NCBI RefSeq assembly: GCF_027922425.1
Contig: NZ_BSFQ01000005.1
Span: forward strand, 186,001-250,000
Reading direction: 5' to 3'
DNA from: Pseudonocardia halophobica
GTDB lineage: Bacteria; Actinomycetota; Actinomycetes; Mycobacteriales; Pseudonocardiaceae
Length of the DNA stretch: 64,000 bases
Under the pieces are notes generated by a model. It was not told the origin of the DNA, did no database searches, and was given only the letters and a program-made list of their open reading frames with translations. This document shows, in pieces, positions 49,253-58,382 of the stretch (the first letter of the stretch is position 1; the number at the start of each line of letters is the position of its first letter). The translations under genes and the position numbers were made by a program.

Positions 49253-51010
49253 GTGAACGAGCAGACGGTCCTGACCACGGACGTACTGGTCATCGGCAGC
49301 GGACCGGCCGGGGCGTCGGCCGCGCTGTTCCTGGCCACCTACGGCGTCGACCACATCGTGATCACCAAGTACCGGTGGACGGCGAACACGCCGCGGGCCC
49401 ACATCACCAACCAGCGGACCGTCGAGATCCTGCGCGACATGGGGATCGAGGACGACGTCCGGGCGCAGGGCACACCGTCCGCGCTGATGGGCGACACGGT
49501 CTTCTGCACCAGCCTGGCCGGAGACGAGATCGGCCGGGTGCGGACGTGGGGGACGCACCCGGCCCGGCGTGCCGACTACACGCTGGCCAGCCCGTCGGAC
49601 AACTGCGACCTGCCCCAGACGCTGCTGGAGCCGATCCTCATCGGGCACGCGGCGGAGCGGGGCAGCCGGATCCGGTTCGACACCGAGTACCTCGGCCTCG
49701 AGCAGGACGCCGACGGCGTGACGGTCACGGTCCGGGACCGGCTCTCCGGCCACACCTACCCGATCCGGGCGAGGTACGTGATCGGCGCCGACGGCGGCCG
49801 CAGCCAGGTGGCGCGCGACGTCGGGCTGCCCTTCGAGGGGCAGATGGACATCGCCGGCAGTATGAACATCGTCTTCCACGCCGACCTGTCGCGGTACGTG
49901 GAGCACCGGCCGAGGGTCCTGTACTGGGTGCTGCAGCCGGGCTCGAACATCGGCGGCATCGGCATGGGTCTGGTCCGCATGGTCCGGCCGTGGGACGAGT
50001 GGCTGATCGTGTGGGGCTACGACATCGACCGGGCACCGCCGGAGGTCGACGACGCGATGGCCACGAAGATCGTCCACGACCTCGTCGGCGACGACACGAT
50101 CCCGGTGACCATCCGCTCCACCTCGTTGTGGGGCAACAACAAGATGTACGCCACGCGCTACCGGGCCGGTCGGGTGTTCTGCGCCGGCGACGCCGTGCAC
50201 CGGCACCCGCCGTCGAACGGGCTGGGCTCCAACACCTCCGTCCAGGACTCCTACAACCTCGCGTGGAAGCTGGCGGCGGTGCTGTCGGGGAAGGCCGGCG
50301 AGGAGCTGCTCGACAGCTACGACGCCGAGCGCGCCCCGGTCGGGAAGCAGATCGTGCTGCGCGCCAACAAGTCCATCGAGCAGTTCGGGCCGATCTTCGA
50401 CGCGCTGGGGTTCACCGACTCCGACGACCCCGCGCAGCAGATCGCGAGCATGCGGGCCCGCGCCGCGGACACCCCGGAGGCCGCGGAGCAGCGGATCGCG
50501 CTCCGGAAGGCCCTCGAGCTCAAGGACTACGAGTTCAACGCGCACGGGGTGGAGCTCGGGCAGCGCTACCGCTCGGGCGCGGTGGTCGGCGACGGCACCC
50601 CGGAGCCGGAGTACGAGCGCGACCCGGAGCTGTACTACCACCCCACCACCTGGCCCGGCGCCCGCCTGCCGCACTGCTGGCTCGGCCGCGGCGGGCACAA
50701 GGTCAGCACCCACGACGTCACCGGCAAGGGCCGCTTCACCGTGCTCACCGGCATCTCGGGGCAGGCGTGGGTCGACGCCGCGGAGGCCGCGGCCCGGTCG
50801 TTGGGCATCGAGGTCGACGCGCACGTGATCGGCCCGGGCCGGGAGTACACCGACGTCTACGACGACTGGGCGCGCCTGCGCGAGGTGTCCGAGTCCGGCT
50901 GCGTGCTCGTCCGGCCGGACGCGCACGTCGGCTGGCGGGCCCACGAGCTGCCCGCCGACCCGGAGCGGGAGCTCACCGCCACGCTGGCCGCGCTGCTGGC
51001 GCGGGCCTGA
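49253..51010 (+). CDS. FAD-dependent aromatic monooxygenase (TfdB/phenol hydroxylase type)
   Basis: 585-aa class A flavoprotein hydroxylase. FAD motif VLVIGSGPAGASAALF near residue 12, the DG motif YVIGADGGRSQVARDVG, the GD motif VFCAGDAVHRHPPSNGLGSNTS, and a thioredoxin-like C-terminal domain. The pattern is that of 2,4-dichlorophenol 6-monooxygenase and resorcinol hydroxylases. Followed 11 bases later by a hydroxyquinol ring-cleavage fusion, it probably hydroxylates resorcinol or a phenol to hydroxyquinol. GTG 49253 is the start. Confidence 0.88.
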   Translation: MNEQTVLTTDVLVIGSGPAGASAALFLATYGVDHIVITKYRWTANTPRAHITNQRTVEILRDMGIEDDVRAQGTPSALMGDTVFCTSLAGDEIGRVRTWGTHPARRADYTLASPSDNCDLPQTLLEPILIGHAAERGSRIRFDTEYLGLEQDADGVTVTVRDRLSGHTYPIRARYVIGADGGRSQVARDVGLPFEGQMDIAGSMNIVFHADLSRYVEHRPRVLYWVLQPGSNIGGIGMGLVRMVRPWDEWLIVWGYDIDRAPPEVDDAMATKIVHDLVGDDTIPVTIRSTSLWGNNKMYATRYRAGRVFCAGDAVHRHPPSNGLGSNTSVQDSYNLAWKLAAVLSGKAGEELLDSYDAERAPVGKQIVLRANKSIEQFGPIFDALGFTDSDDPAQQIASMRARAADTPEAAEQRIALRKALELKDYEFNAHGVELGQRYRSGAVVGDGTPEPEYERDPELYYHPTTWPGARLPHCWLGRGGHKVSTHDVTGKGRFTVLTGISGQAWVDAAEAAARSLGIEVDAHVIGPGREYTDVYDDWARLREVSESGCVLVRPDAHVGWRAHELPADPERELTATLAALLARA

Positions 51011-51021
51011 GGGGAAACGTC

Positions 51022-52926
51022 ATGCCGGACTTCACCTACACCGCCCACCCGGCCCGGATCGTCTTCGGGTCCGGCACGCTCGAGCGGGTCGCCGACGAGG
51101 TGGGCCGCCTCGGCCGCTCGCGCGCCCTGGTCCTGGCCGGTGAGCACCTGCACGACGTCGCCGACCGCGTCGAGAAGATCCTCGGTCCGCTCGCGGCCGG
51201 CCGGTTCGACGGCGCTGCGATGCACACCCCGGTCGAGGTCACCGAGCAGGCGCTCGCGGTGCTGCGCGAGACCGGCGCGGACTGCGTGGTGGCGGTCGGC
51301 GGCGGCTCGACGACCGGGCTGGCCAAGGCGCTCGCCGTCCGGACCGGGGTGGACCAGGTCGTGCTGCCCACGACCTACGCCGGCTCCGAGGTCACGCCGG
51401 TCCTGGGCGAGACCGCGGAGGGGGTCAAGACCACCCGCACCGATCCGGCGATCCTGCCCGAGACGGTGATCTACGACGTCGAGCTGTCGGCCGGGCTGCC
51501 CCGCCCGCTCGCGGTGACCAGCGCGGTCAACGCGCTCGCCCACGCCGTCGAGGCGCTCTATGCGCCCGACGCCAACCCGGTCGTCGACGGCATGGCGCTC
51601 GACGCCGTCCGTCACCTCGCCCGGGGGCTCCGCGGCCTCGACACCGACCCGGACGCCCGCGCCGACCTGCTGCGCGGCGCCTGGCTGGCCGGGACCTGCC
51701 TCGGCGCCGTCGGGATGGGCCTGCACCACAAGCTCTGCCACACCCTCGGCGGCAGCTTCGGGCTCCCGCACGCGCCGACGCACACCGTGGTGCTGCCGCA
51801 CGCCATGGCCTACAACGCCGCGGCCGCACCCGAGGCCATGCGCCGGGTCGCCGAAGCGCTGGGCGCGGCCGATGCTCCCACCGCGGTGTTCGACCTGATC
51901 GTCGACGCGGGCGGGCCGACGTCGTTGCGCGAGCTGGGGCTCGCCGAGGCGGACCTCGAGCGGGCGGTCGAGCTCGCCGTCGCCAAGCCCTATCCGAACC
52001 CGGCCCCGCTGACCCGGGACGGGCTCGCCGGGCTGCTGCGCCGGGCGTGGGCGGGGGAGCGGCCGCCCGGCCCCACGATGATCGACGGCCTGACCGCGCA
52101 GGTCGTGGCCACGTTCGCGGGCACCGAGGACCCGCGGCTGCGCGCGCTGCTCACCGACCTGGTGCCGCGCCTGCACGCCTTCGCCGTGGCCAACGACCTC
52201 ACCCAGGCCGAGTGGCAGCAGGGCATCGACTTCCTCACCCGCACGGGACAGGCCTGCACCGACACCCGGCAGGAGTTCGTGCTGCTCTCCGACACGCTCG
52301 GGCTGTCCAGCGTGGTCGACGTGCTGGACAACTCGCGCACGCCGGACACCACGCCGTCGGCCGTCCTCGGGCCCTTCTACGTGGAGGGGCCGCCCGAGCT
52401 GCCGCAGGGCGCGGACGTCTCCGCCGGCCTGCCGGGCACCCCGCTGTACGTGGACGTGACGGTCACGGACACGGAGGACCGGCCGGTGCCCGACGCCGTC
52501 GTCGACGTCTGGCAGTCGAACGAGGACGGGTTCTACGACGTCCAGCTGCCGGACCTGGACGGGCCGGTGCTGCGCGGGCGGCTGCGCACCGACGCGGAGG
52601 GCCGCCTGCGATTCCGGTCGATCCTGCCCTCGGAGTACCCCATCCCCGACGACGGCCCGGTCGGCGCGATGCTGCGGGCCGCCGGCCGGCACCCCTACCG
52701 GGCGCCGCACCTGCACTTCATGATCGACGCGCCGGGGCACCGGAGGCTGATCACGCAGCTCTTCGTGCGGGGCGGGAAGTACCTCGACTCCGATGCGGTG
52801 TTCGGCGTGAAGGAGGACCTGATCGTCGACTTCGAACCCCGCACCAGCCCGACGCCCGACGGTGCCGCCGTGGAGGGGGAGTGGCGGGAGCTCTGCTACA
52901 CCTTCCGGATCGCGGGGACGGCCTGA
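51022..52926 (+). CDS. Maleylacetate reductase-hydroxyquinol 1,2-dioxygenase fusion protein
   Basis: 634-aa two-domain enzyme in one uninterrupted frame. Residues 1-352 are an iron-containing alcohol-dehydrogenase-like maleylacetate reductase (ARIVFGSGTLERV, VAVGGGSTTGLAKALAV, LPTTYAGSEVTPV, HKLCHTLGGSFGLPHAPTH). Residues 353-634 are an intradiol dioxygenase (TRTGQACTDTRQEFVLLSDTLG, LGPFYVEG, LPSEYPIP, APHLHFMI) with two Tyr and two His as Fe(III) ligands. Together they convert hydroxyquinol to maleylacetate and then 3-oxoadipate. The domain order is opposite to the reaction order. ATG 52078 at the junction could allow separate translation of the dioxygenase. Confidence 0.93.
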   Translation: MPDFTYTAHPARIVFGSGTLERVADEVGRLGRSRALVLAGEHLHDVADRVEKILGPLAAGRFDGAAMHTPVEVTEQALAVLRETGADCVVAVGGGSTTGLAKALAVRTGVDQVVLPTTYAGSEVTPVLGETAEGVKTTRTDPAILPETVIYDVELSAGLPRPLAVTSAVNALAHAVEALYAPDANPVVDGMALDAVRHLARGLRGLDTDPDARADLLRGAWLAGTCLGAVGMGLHHKLCHTLGGSFGLPHAPTHTVVLPHAMAYNAAAAPEAMRRVAEALGAADAPTAVFDLIVDAGGPTSLRELGLAEADLERAVELAVAKPYPNPAPLTRDGLAGLLRRAWAGERPPGPTMIDGLTAQVVATFAGTEDPRLRALLTDLVPRLHAFAVANDLTQAEWQQGIDFLTRTGQACTDTRQEFVLLSDTLGLSSVVDVLDNSRTPDTTPSAVLGPFYVEGPPELPQGADVSAGLPGTPLYVDVTVTDTEDRPVPDAVVDVWQSNEDGFYDVQLPDLDGPVLRGRLRTDAEGRLRFRSILPSEYPIPDDGPVGAMLRAAGRHPYRAPHLHFMIDAPGHRRLITQLFVRGGKYLDSDAVFGVKEDLIVDFEPRTSPTPDGAAVEGEWRELCYTFRIAGTA

Positions 52927-52932
52927 CCGGGC

Positions 52933-53388
52933 TCAGCCCGCAGCGCGGATCCGGGTGAGCACGGTCTCCGCGATGCCGGCGAGCGCGTCGACCTGGTCGG
53001 CGTCGAGCCCGTCGAACACGAGCTCCCGCACGGCCTCCACGTGCGCGGGGGCGGCGCCCTCGATCGCGCGCCGCCCCTCGGCGGTGAGGACGACGAAGGC
53101 GCCGCGGGCGTCGTCGGCGCACTCCCGCCGCGCGACCAGACCCCGCTTCTGCATGCGGGACAGGTGGTGGGAGAGCCGGCTCTTCTCCCAGCGCAGCGCC
53201 TCCGCCAGCTCCAGCACCCGAACCTGCTCGCCGTCCCGGTCGGTCAGCGCGACGAGCACGTCGAAGTCGGCGTACGACAGCCCGGAGTCCGCCTGCAGCC
53301 GCCGGTGGAGCAGGGCCTGCAGCTGGGTCTGCATGGCGAGGTAGCCGCGCCACGCGCGCTGCTCCCGCTCGTCGAGCCATCGGGTCAT
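52933..53388 (-). CDS. MarR-family transcriptional regulator
   Basis: 151-aa MarR protein: ADFDVLVALTDRDGEQVRVLELAEALRWEKSRLSHHLSRMQKRGLVARRECADDARG contains the winged HTH (wing residues D-D-A-R-G), flanked by dimer helices. ATG 53388 is chosen; GTG 53397 is possible. It is divergent from the luciferase-like monooxygenase gene and very likely represses it. The shared promoter carries a repeated TGACAC[AG]TCA. Confidence 0.9.
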   Translation of the reverse strand: MTRWLDEREQRAWRGYLAMQTQLQALLHRRLQADSGLSYADFDVLVALTDRDGEQVRVLELAEALRWEKSRLSHHLSRMQKRGLVARRECADDARGAFVVLTAEGRRAIEGAAPAHVEAVRELVFDGLDADQVDALAGIAETVLTRIRAAG

Positions 53389-53411
53389 GGGGGCCACGGT
53401 ACCGGAATAGT

Positions 53412-53452
53412 TGACACGTCACCGGAGTTCGGAGAAGGTAGATGACACATCA
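53412..53452. promoter_or_regulatory. Repeated TGACACRTCA, probable MarR operators
   Basis: TGACACGTCA (53412-53421) and TGACACATCA (53443-53452) are near-palindromes 31 bp apart, about three helical turns, between the divergent MarR gene and the monooxygenase gene. TTGACA at 53411-53416 may also be a -35 element, so binding would block transcription. Confidence 0.6.
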
Positions 53453-53470
53453 ACCAACGAGGTGAGGGTC

Positions 53471-54610
53471 ATGCAGTTCGGAGTGTTCTCCGTCAGCGAC
53501 GTCACGACCGACCCGACGACCGGGCGCACGCCGTCCGAGGCGGAGCGGATCAAGGACGTCGTCACGATCGCGAAGAAGGCCGAGGAGGTGGGCCTTGACG
53601 TCTTCGCCCTGGGCGAGCACCACAACCCGCCCTTCTTCTCCTCGTCGCCGACCACGACCCTCGGCTACATCGCGGGGCGGACCGAGCGGCTGCAGCTCTC
53701 GACGGCCACCACGCTGATCACCACGAACGACCCGGTGAAGATCGCCGAGGACTTCGCGATGCTGCAGCACCTGGCCGGCGGGCGCGTCGACCTCATGATG
53801 GGCCGCGGCAACACCGGCCCCGTCTACCCGTGGTTCGGCAAGGACATCCGGGACGGGATCCCGCTGGCCGTCGAGAACTACGCCCTGCTGCGCAAGCTGT
53901 GGGACTCCGACGTGGTCGACTGGGAGGGCCGGTTCCGCACCCCGCTGCGCGGCTTCACCTCGACCCCGCGCCCGCTCGACGGCGTCGCGCCGTTCGTGTG
54001 GCACGGCTCGATCCGCAGCCCGGAGATCGCGGAGCAGGCCGCCTACTACGGCGACGGCTTCTTCCACAACCACATCTTCTGGCCGGCCGAGCACACGAAG
54101 CGGATGGTCGAGTTCTACCGCCGCCGCTTCGAGCACTACGGCCACGGCGCCGCCGACCAGGCGATCGTCGGGCTCGGCGGGCAGGTGTTCATGCGGAGGA
54201 ACAGCCAGGACGCGGTGGACGAGTTCCGGCCGTACTTCGACAACGCCCCGGTCTACGGGCACGGGCCGTCGCTGGAGGACTTCAGCCGGGAGACCCCGCT
54301 GACCGTGGGCAGCCCGCAGCAGGTCATCGAGCGGACCCTCGGGTTCCGCGACTACGTCGGCGACTACCAGCGCCAGCTGTTCCTCGTCGACCACGCGGGC
54401 CTGCCGCTGAAGACCGTGCTCGAGCAGCTCGACATCCTCGGTGAGGAGGTCGTGCCGGTGCTGCGCAGGGAGTTCGCCGCGCTCAAGCCCGCGCACGTGC
54501 CCGACGCCCCGACCCACGAGTCCCTCGTCGCCGCGCGCGGCGCGAAGGACTCGACCGTGTACGCCCCGGCGGACGACGTCACCGGGCAGGCCCGGGAGGA
54601 GGCGGCCTGA
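53471..54610 (+). CDS. LLM-class flavin-dependent monooxygenase
   Basis: 379-aa luciferase-like monooxygenase: MQFGVFSVSDVTTDPTTG, EEVGLDVFALGEHHNPPFFSSSP, LQLSTATTLITTNDPVKIAEDFAMLQHLAGGRVDLMMGRG. These use reduced FMN supplied by a separate reductase. The next gene, 2 bases after its stop, is such an FMN reductase, so they form a two-component system. ATG 53471 follows GAGGGTC. The substrate is unknown; context suggests an aromatic or related carbon source. Confidence 0.9.
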   Translation: MQFGVFSVSDVTTDPTTGRTPSEAERIKDVVTIAKKAEEVGLDVFALGEHHNPPFFSSSPTTTLGYIAGRTERLQLSTATTLITTNDPVKIAEDFAMLQHLAGGRVDLMMGRGNTGPVYPWFGKDIRDGIPLAVENYALLRKLWDSDVVDWEGRFRTPLRGFTSTPRPLDGVAPFVWHGSIRSPEIAEQAAYYGDGFFHNHIFWPAEHTKRMVEFYRRRFEHYGHGAADQAIVGLGGQVFMRRNSQDAVDEFRPYFDNAPVYGHGPSLEDFSRETPLTVGSPQQVIERTLGFRDYVGDYQRQLFLVDHAGLPLKTVLEQLDILGEEVVPVLRREFAALKPAHVPDAPTHESLVAARGAKDSTVYAPADDVTGQAREEAA

Positions 54611-54612
54611 TC

Positions 54613-55230
54613 ATGGAACAGCGGAGGATCGCCGTGGTGAGTGCGGGACTCTCCGTCCCGTCGTCCACCCGGCTGCTGGCCGACCGGCTGACCTCGGCGA
54701 CCGTGGCGGCCCTGCGCCGCCGCGGTGTCGAGGCCGAGGTGGAGGTCATCGAGCTGCGCGAGCACGCCCGGGACCTCGCCGACAACCTGGTCACCGGGTT
54801 CGCGAACGCCGAGCTGCGGCCCGCGCTGGACGCGGTGACCCGGGCGGACGGGATCATCGCCGTCACGCCGGTCTTCTCGGCGTCGTACAGCGGGCTGTTC
54901 AAGACGTTCTTCGACGTCGTCGACTCCGGCGCCCTGACCGGCACGCCCGTGCTGATGGGCGCGACGGCGGGCACGGCCCGGCACTCGCTGGCCCTGGAGC
55001 ACGCGATGCGGCCGCTGTTCGCCTACCTGCGCACCGTCGTCACGCCGACCGCCGTGTTCGCGGCGTCCGAGGACTGGGGCGGCGCGGGGGAGGCGAGCCA
55101 CGGCCTGGCCTCGCGGATCGAGCGCGCCGCCGAGGAGCTGGCCGAGCTGGTCGCCGCGCGCCCGGCGGCGCGGACGGCCGACCCGTTCGCCGACGCCCCG
55201 TCGTTCGAGGCGCTGCTGCGCGGCGTCTGA
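54613..55230 (+). CDS. NAD(P)H-dependent FMN reductase (CE1759 type)
   Basis: 205-aa flavodoxin-like reductase: IAVVSAGLSVPSSTRLLADRL (phosphate loop), VITPVF-like AVTPVFSASYSGLFKTFFDVVD, and MGATAGTARHSLALEHAMRPLFAYL. This is the CE1759/MsuE-like group that provides FMNH2 to luciferase-like monooxygenases. It lies 2 bases after the monooxygenase stop. ATG 54613 is the start. Confidence 0.9.
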   Translation: MEQRRIAVVSAGLSVPSSTRLLADRLTSATVAALRRRGVEAEVEVIELREHARDLADNLVTGFANAELRPALDAVTRADGIIAVTPVFSASYSGLFKTFFDVVDSGALTGTPVLMGATAGTARHSLALEHAMRPLFAYLRTVVTPTAVFAASEDWGGAGEASHGLASRIERAAEELAELVAARPAARTADPFADAPSFEALLRGV

Positions 55231-55242
55231 CCCCGCCGTGGC

Positions 55243-55268
55243 GGCCCCGTCCCTGGTCGGACGGGGCC
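55243..55268 (+). terminator. Rho-independent-like terminator
   Basis: GGCCCCGTCC (55243-55252) pairs perfectly with GGACGGGGCC (55259-55268) around a 6-base loop, 12 bases after the FMN reductase stop. It probably ends the monooxygenase-reductase transcript. No T-run follows. Confidence 0.6.
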
Positions 55269-55345
55269 TCCGGCGTTCTCGGGGGATGTGCGCGCCGACC
55301 CGGCGGTGGGAGCATCGTCGGCCTCCGTGCACAAGGGGGTGTGCC

Positions 55346-55672
55346 ATGACCGGCGACGCCGAACCGGTCCCGGGCCGCTACTACGTCCTCGTCGACGTCG
55401 AGATCCGGGAGCCCGAGCGGTACCGGACGTACATGGAGAAGGTGCGACCGGCGCTCGAGGCGGCGGGTGGCCGCTACCTCGTCCGCGGCGGCGCCCACAC
55501 GGTCTACGAGGGCGGATGGACGCCGGCCCGGCTGGTGCTCCTGGAGTTCCCGTCGCGGGAGGCGTGGGAGACCTTCTACGAGGGCCCCGAGTACGCCGGG
55601 ATCCGCACCGTGCGGGAGGAGACCAGCACCGCCCGGATGGTCGGGGTGGAGGGGTTGGGGCCGGGGATGTGA
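55346..55672 (+). CDS. DUF1330 family protein
   Basis: 108-aa ferredoxin-like-fold protein: RYYVLVDVEIREPERYRTYMEKVRPALEAAGGRYLVRGG, then ARLVLLEFPSREAWETFYEGPEY. DUF1330 proteins are small, dimeric and of unknown function. ATG 55346 is preceded by AAGGGGGTG. It stands alone after the terminator. Confidence 0.85.
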   Translation: MTGDAEPVPGRYYVLVDVEIREPERYRTYMEKVRPALEAAGGRYLVRGGAHTVYEGGWTPARLVLLEFPSREAWETFYEGPEYAGIRTVREETSTARMVGVEGLGPGM

Positions 55673-56174
55673 GGGGCTCGCGCGGATGGCTGGTGCTGGC
55701 GATGCAGTGTCGGGTCCTGACCATGCACCGGCGAGGCCTTTACTCTCCGGAGCGAGTTGGTGCGACTGACGGCGTCGGCGCCCCGTCACCGGTTCGCTCG
55801 CGCTCCTCGCCGGGAGCTCGGCGGAGGCGCTCCCGCAGCCCGGGGCAGAGTCCGGGTAGGCGGTAGCCGCCTGCTCGGCGGCCTCCGGGTCGGCGAGCTC
55901 GGCGTTGGCGGCGAGGGGGCCGTACCGCTCCGGCAGGCGACCAGCGAGAAGAACAGGTCGGCCGCCGGGCAGCTGCGGGCCACCAGCAACGCCGCTCTGC
56001 TGAACACCGCCGCGCCCCGCGCGCTGGAGGTGCGCGGAGGTGGGTGAATCGGCATCGGCGGCTCGCTGGTGACGCGGCGCCTGAGCTGATCGTGTCCGTG
56101 CGTGCGGGCGGCCGTGATCTGTCGACGGATGTTGTTTGTAGGCATGTCGGAGGAGCGACCGAAATTGTCGGTGC
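55673..56174. other. 500-bp gap before the DUF222-HNH gene
   Basis: No supported gene. Both strands have GC-biased open frames with low-complexity Ala/Arg/Pro composition. The right end carries the LexA-like box. Degraded remains of another gene are possible, but none is recognisable. Confidence 0.4.
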
Positions 56175-56190
56175 TCGAATGTATGTTCGA
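56175..56190. promoter_or_regulatory. LexA-type SOS box at start of DUF222-HNH gene
   Basis: TCGAATGTATGTTCGA matches the actinobacterial SOS box (CGAAC-N4-GTTCG) with one mismatch in the left arm. It overlaps the ATG at 56179, as seen for some 13E12-repeat/DUF222 genes of mycobacteria that are LexA-regulated. If it is a promoter operator, translation may start at GTG 56194. Confidence 0.6.
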
Positions 56191-58206
56191 TCCGTGCAGT
56201 CGACCGGGTGTCTTCCGGCCGGGCTGGCGGACCTCCCGCCCGGCCCGGAACTCGCGGCGGCGCTTGACCGGATCGACCTGGCCGCGGTACCCGCCCGGGA
56301 CCGGCTCACCGTGTTGGAGGCCTGGCACCGCCAGGACAGCCATACCCGGGCGCGGTTCGTGCGAGCGATGGTCGCGGTCGGCTACGCCGACCCGGACCGC
56401 CCGGACTCAGCGGCGGAGTTGCCGGATCCGTATCTGGACTGGGCCGATGAGATCCGGGCCGCGTTGGCGTGGACGCGCCGGGCCGCGGACGGGCACGCCG
56501 ACGACGCGGTGGCGCTGGTGGTGGAGTTGCCGGCGGTGTGGGCGGCGCTGGAGCGCGGGCAGATCGACCCGCCGAAGGCGGCGGTGTTCCTGCGGCACCT
56601 GGTCGGGTTGCCGGCGGCGCAGATCGCGCACCTGTGCGCGCTGGTGTTGCCGCGGGCCCGGCGGTGGACGACCAGTGAGATCTCGCGCCGGCTCCGCCGG
56701 TTGATCATGGAGATCGATCCGGCGCACTACGAGCGGCTGTTCCGCCGGGCGCACGCGCGGCGGGGGGTGGCGGCGTGCGTGACCGAGGACGGCACCGCGA
56801 CGATCACCGCGCACGGGCTGGCCCCGGAGGACGCCGACGCCGCAGTGGCTCGGATCGACCGGCTGGCCCATCAGGTCCGCCGGGCCGGGCACCCGGGCCG
56901 GCTGGACCAGATCCGGGTGGATCTGTTCGTCGGGTTCCTCGACGGCCGGCTGCACACCCTGACCGACGCGCAGATCATCACCGCCCTGCTCCACGACGCC
57001 GCCGGGACCGACGCTCCCGGACAGGGCCAGCGGCGCTCGCCCCGCGCGCGGGCGCGGCAGGCCGGCACGGCCCGTTGCACCCCGACCCGCGCACCCGCAG
57101 CCCAGCCGCCGACCGAGCCCGCAGGCACCGGCGTCAGCCGCAGCGAGGCGCAGCCCGCGAAGGCGGGCGCAGGGTCGGCGGGGTCGGGGGCAGGGCCGGC
57201 AGAGTCGGGCGTGGAGTCGGGGGACACCGTCGATCTGATGAGTGCTGCCGAAGCCGCCGCGCGGGCCGAGGGGGAGAGGGCCGAGCCGCAGCCGGTCAAG
57301 GGAGAACGGGTCAAGGCTGCTGCGGTGGGGTCGCCGATGCGGGCGCGGCGGGGGGTGCATCTGCAGATCGCGCTGTCCACCCTGCTCGGGCTCGACGACC
57401 GGCCCGCGACCCTGCCCGCGCTCGGGCCGATCCCGGCCTCTCGGGCCCGCCTGCTGGTCGCCGCCCAGCATCGGGCGCCGTGGCGGTATGCGCTCACCGG
57501 CCCGGACGGGCGGCTGCTCCGGGCCGGGGCGCTGCGCACTCGACCCGCCCTCGCCGACCTCGACCGGACCGCGCGGGCGGCGACCGACCCGGGTGCGCCC
57601 GGGCTGGTCGACCTGCTCGTCGACGCCGAGCTGCTGGGCCGGCTCGCCGCCCCGGCCAGCGACCTGCCCGGCTCCTGGCGCCCGGTGCTCACCGAGATCC
57701 TGGCCGCCCGCGGCCGCGCCCTCGACGATGATCCGGGTGCGCGGTTCCCGCACACCGGGTTGCGCCGGCATGTGGAGTTCCGCGACCGGCACTGCACCTT
57801 CGTCGGCTGCCTCACCCCGGCCCGGACGGCCGATCTGGACCACACCCGCGACCACTGCCGCGGCGGCCCGACCACCGCCGCGGACCTGGGCCCGGCCTGC
57901 CGCCACGATCACGGCCTCAAACACCGCGGCTGGACCCTGACCCAACCCGAACCCGGGATCTTCGTCTGGCGCAGCCCGCTGGGCCGGGTCTACCGCACCC
58001 GCGCCGAACCCCTGCTCCCGCCGCTGCCCCCGCCGCTGCCCGTCCCACCCGAAGACGACCACTGCTGCGCCGACGACGAGGCCGACCAGAGCGAGGACCG
58101 CCCCGACCCACCCCTGATCGTCTGGCGCCCGCCGACACCGCCAGAGGAGCCTCGCCCGCCACCCCCGCCGCCAGCCACCGACCTCGACGAACCGCCGCCG
58201 TTCTGA
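56179..58206 (+). CDS. DUF222 and HNH endonuclease domain protein (13E12-repeat type)
   Basis: 675-aa protein. DUF222 spans about 15-300 (AAALDRIDLAAVPARDRLTVLEAWHRQ, ALWVELPAVWAALERGQIDPPKAAVF, LIMEIDPAHYERLFRRAHARR). A disordered Ala/Pro/Gly linker follows. A C-terminal HNH domain has HCTFVGCLTPARTADLDHTRDHCRGGPT and CRHDHGLKH, with the Cys and His zinc/metal ligands present. The Pro-rich tail ends PPPPPATDLDEPPPF. These genes are repetitive in actinobacteria, behave like mobile or DNA-damage-induced nucleases, and their role is unclear. GTG 56194 is an alternative start. Confidence 0.85.
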   Translation: MYVRSVQSTGCLPAGLADLPPGPELAAALDRIDLAAVPARDRLTVLEAWHRQDSHTRARFVRAMVAVGYADPDRPDSAAELPDPYLDWADEIRAALAWTRRAADGHADDAVALVVELPAVWAALERGQIDPPKAAVFLRHLVGLPAAQIAHLCALVLPRARRWTTSEISRRLRRLIMEIDPAHYERLFRRAHARRGVAACVTEDGTATITAHGLAPEDADAAVARIDRLAHQVRRAGHPGRLDQIRVDLFVGFLDGRLHTLTDAQIITALLHDAAGTDAPGQGQRRSPRARARQAGTARCTPTRAPAAQPPTEPAGTGVSRSEAQPAKAGAGSAGSGAGPAESGVESGDTVDLMSAAEAAARAEGERAEPQPVKGERVKAAAVGSPMRARRGVHLQIALSTLLGLDDRPATLPALGPIPASRARLLVAAQHRAPWRYALTGPDGRLLRAGALRTRPALADLDRTARAATDPGAPGLVDLLVDAELLGRLAAPASDLPGSWRPVLTEILAARGRALDDDPGARFPHTGLRRHVEFRDRHCTFVGCLTPARTADLDHTRDHCRGGPTTAADLGPACRHDHGLKHRGWTLTQPEPGIFVWRSPLGRVYRTRAEPLLPPLPPPLPVPPEDDHCCADDEADQSEDRPDPPLIVWRPPTPPEEPRPPPPPPATDLDEPPPF

Positions 58207-58213
58207 CCGGTCG

Positions 58214-58247
58214 GGCGGAGCGTTGCGCTTCCCGGCGCCGCTCCGCC
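58214..58247 (+). terminator. Hairpin after DUF222-HNH gene
   Basis: GGCGGAGCG (58214-58222) pairs perfectly with CGCTCCGCC (58239-58247), 7 bases after the stop codon. Probable terminator without a T-run. Confidence 0.5.
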
Positions 58248-58382
58248 TCGATCAGCTCCCGGCGCCTCGGCGGTCTGGCGGCGCGCACTCGAATCCCGTC
58301 CTCTCGGGGTCAGGCTGACCGGGCGTGGCGGCCGGCGGCGGATCATCCCTCGTCGGGCCCGCTGGCGCCGCCGAACCGGCTG

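Noticed and set aside
48607..52926. A 1439-codon open frame spanning the LysR and flavin hydroxylase regions
   Set aside because: The upstream part is antisense or out of frame to clear genes (LysR minus strand, hydroxylase in another frame). Only 51022-52926 is real coding sequence in this frame.
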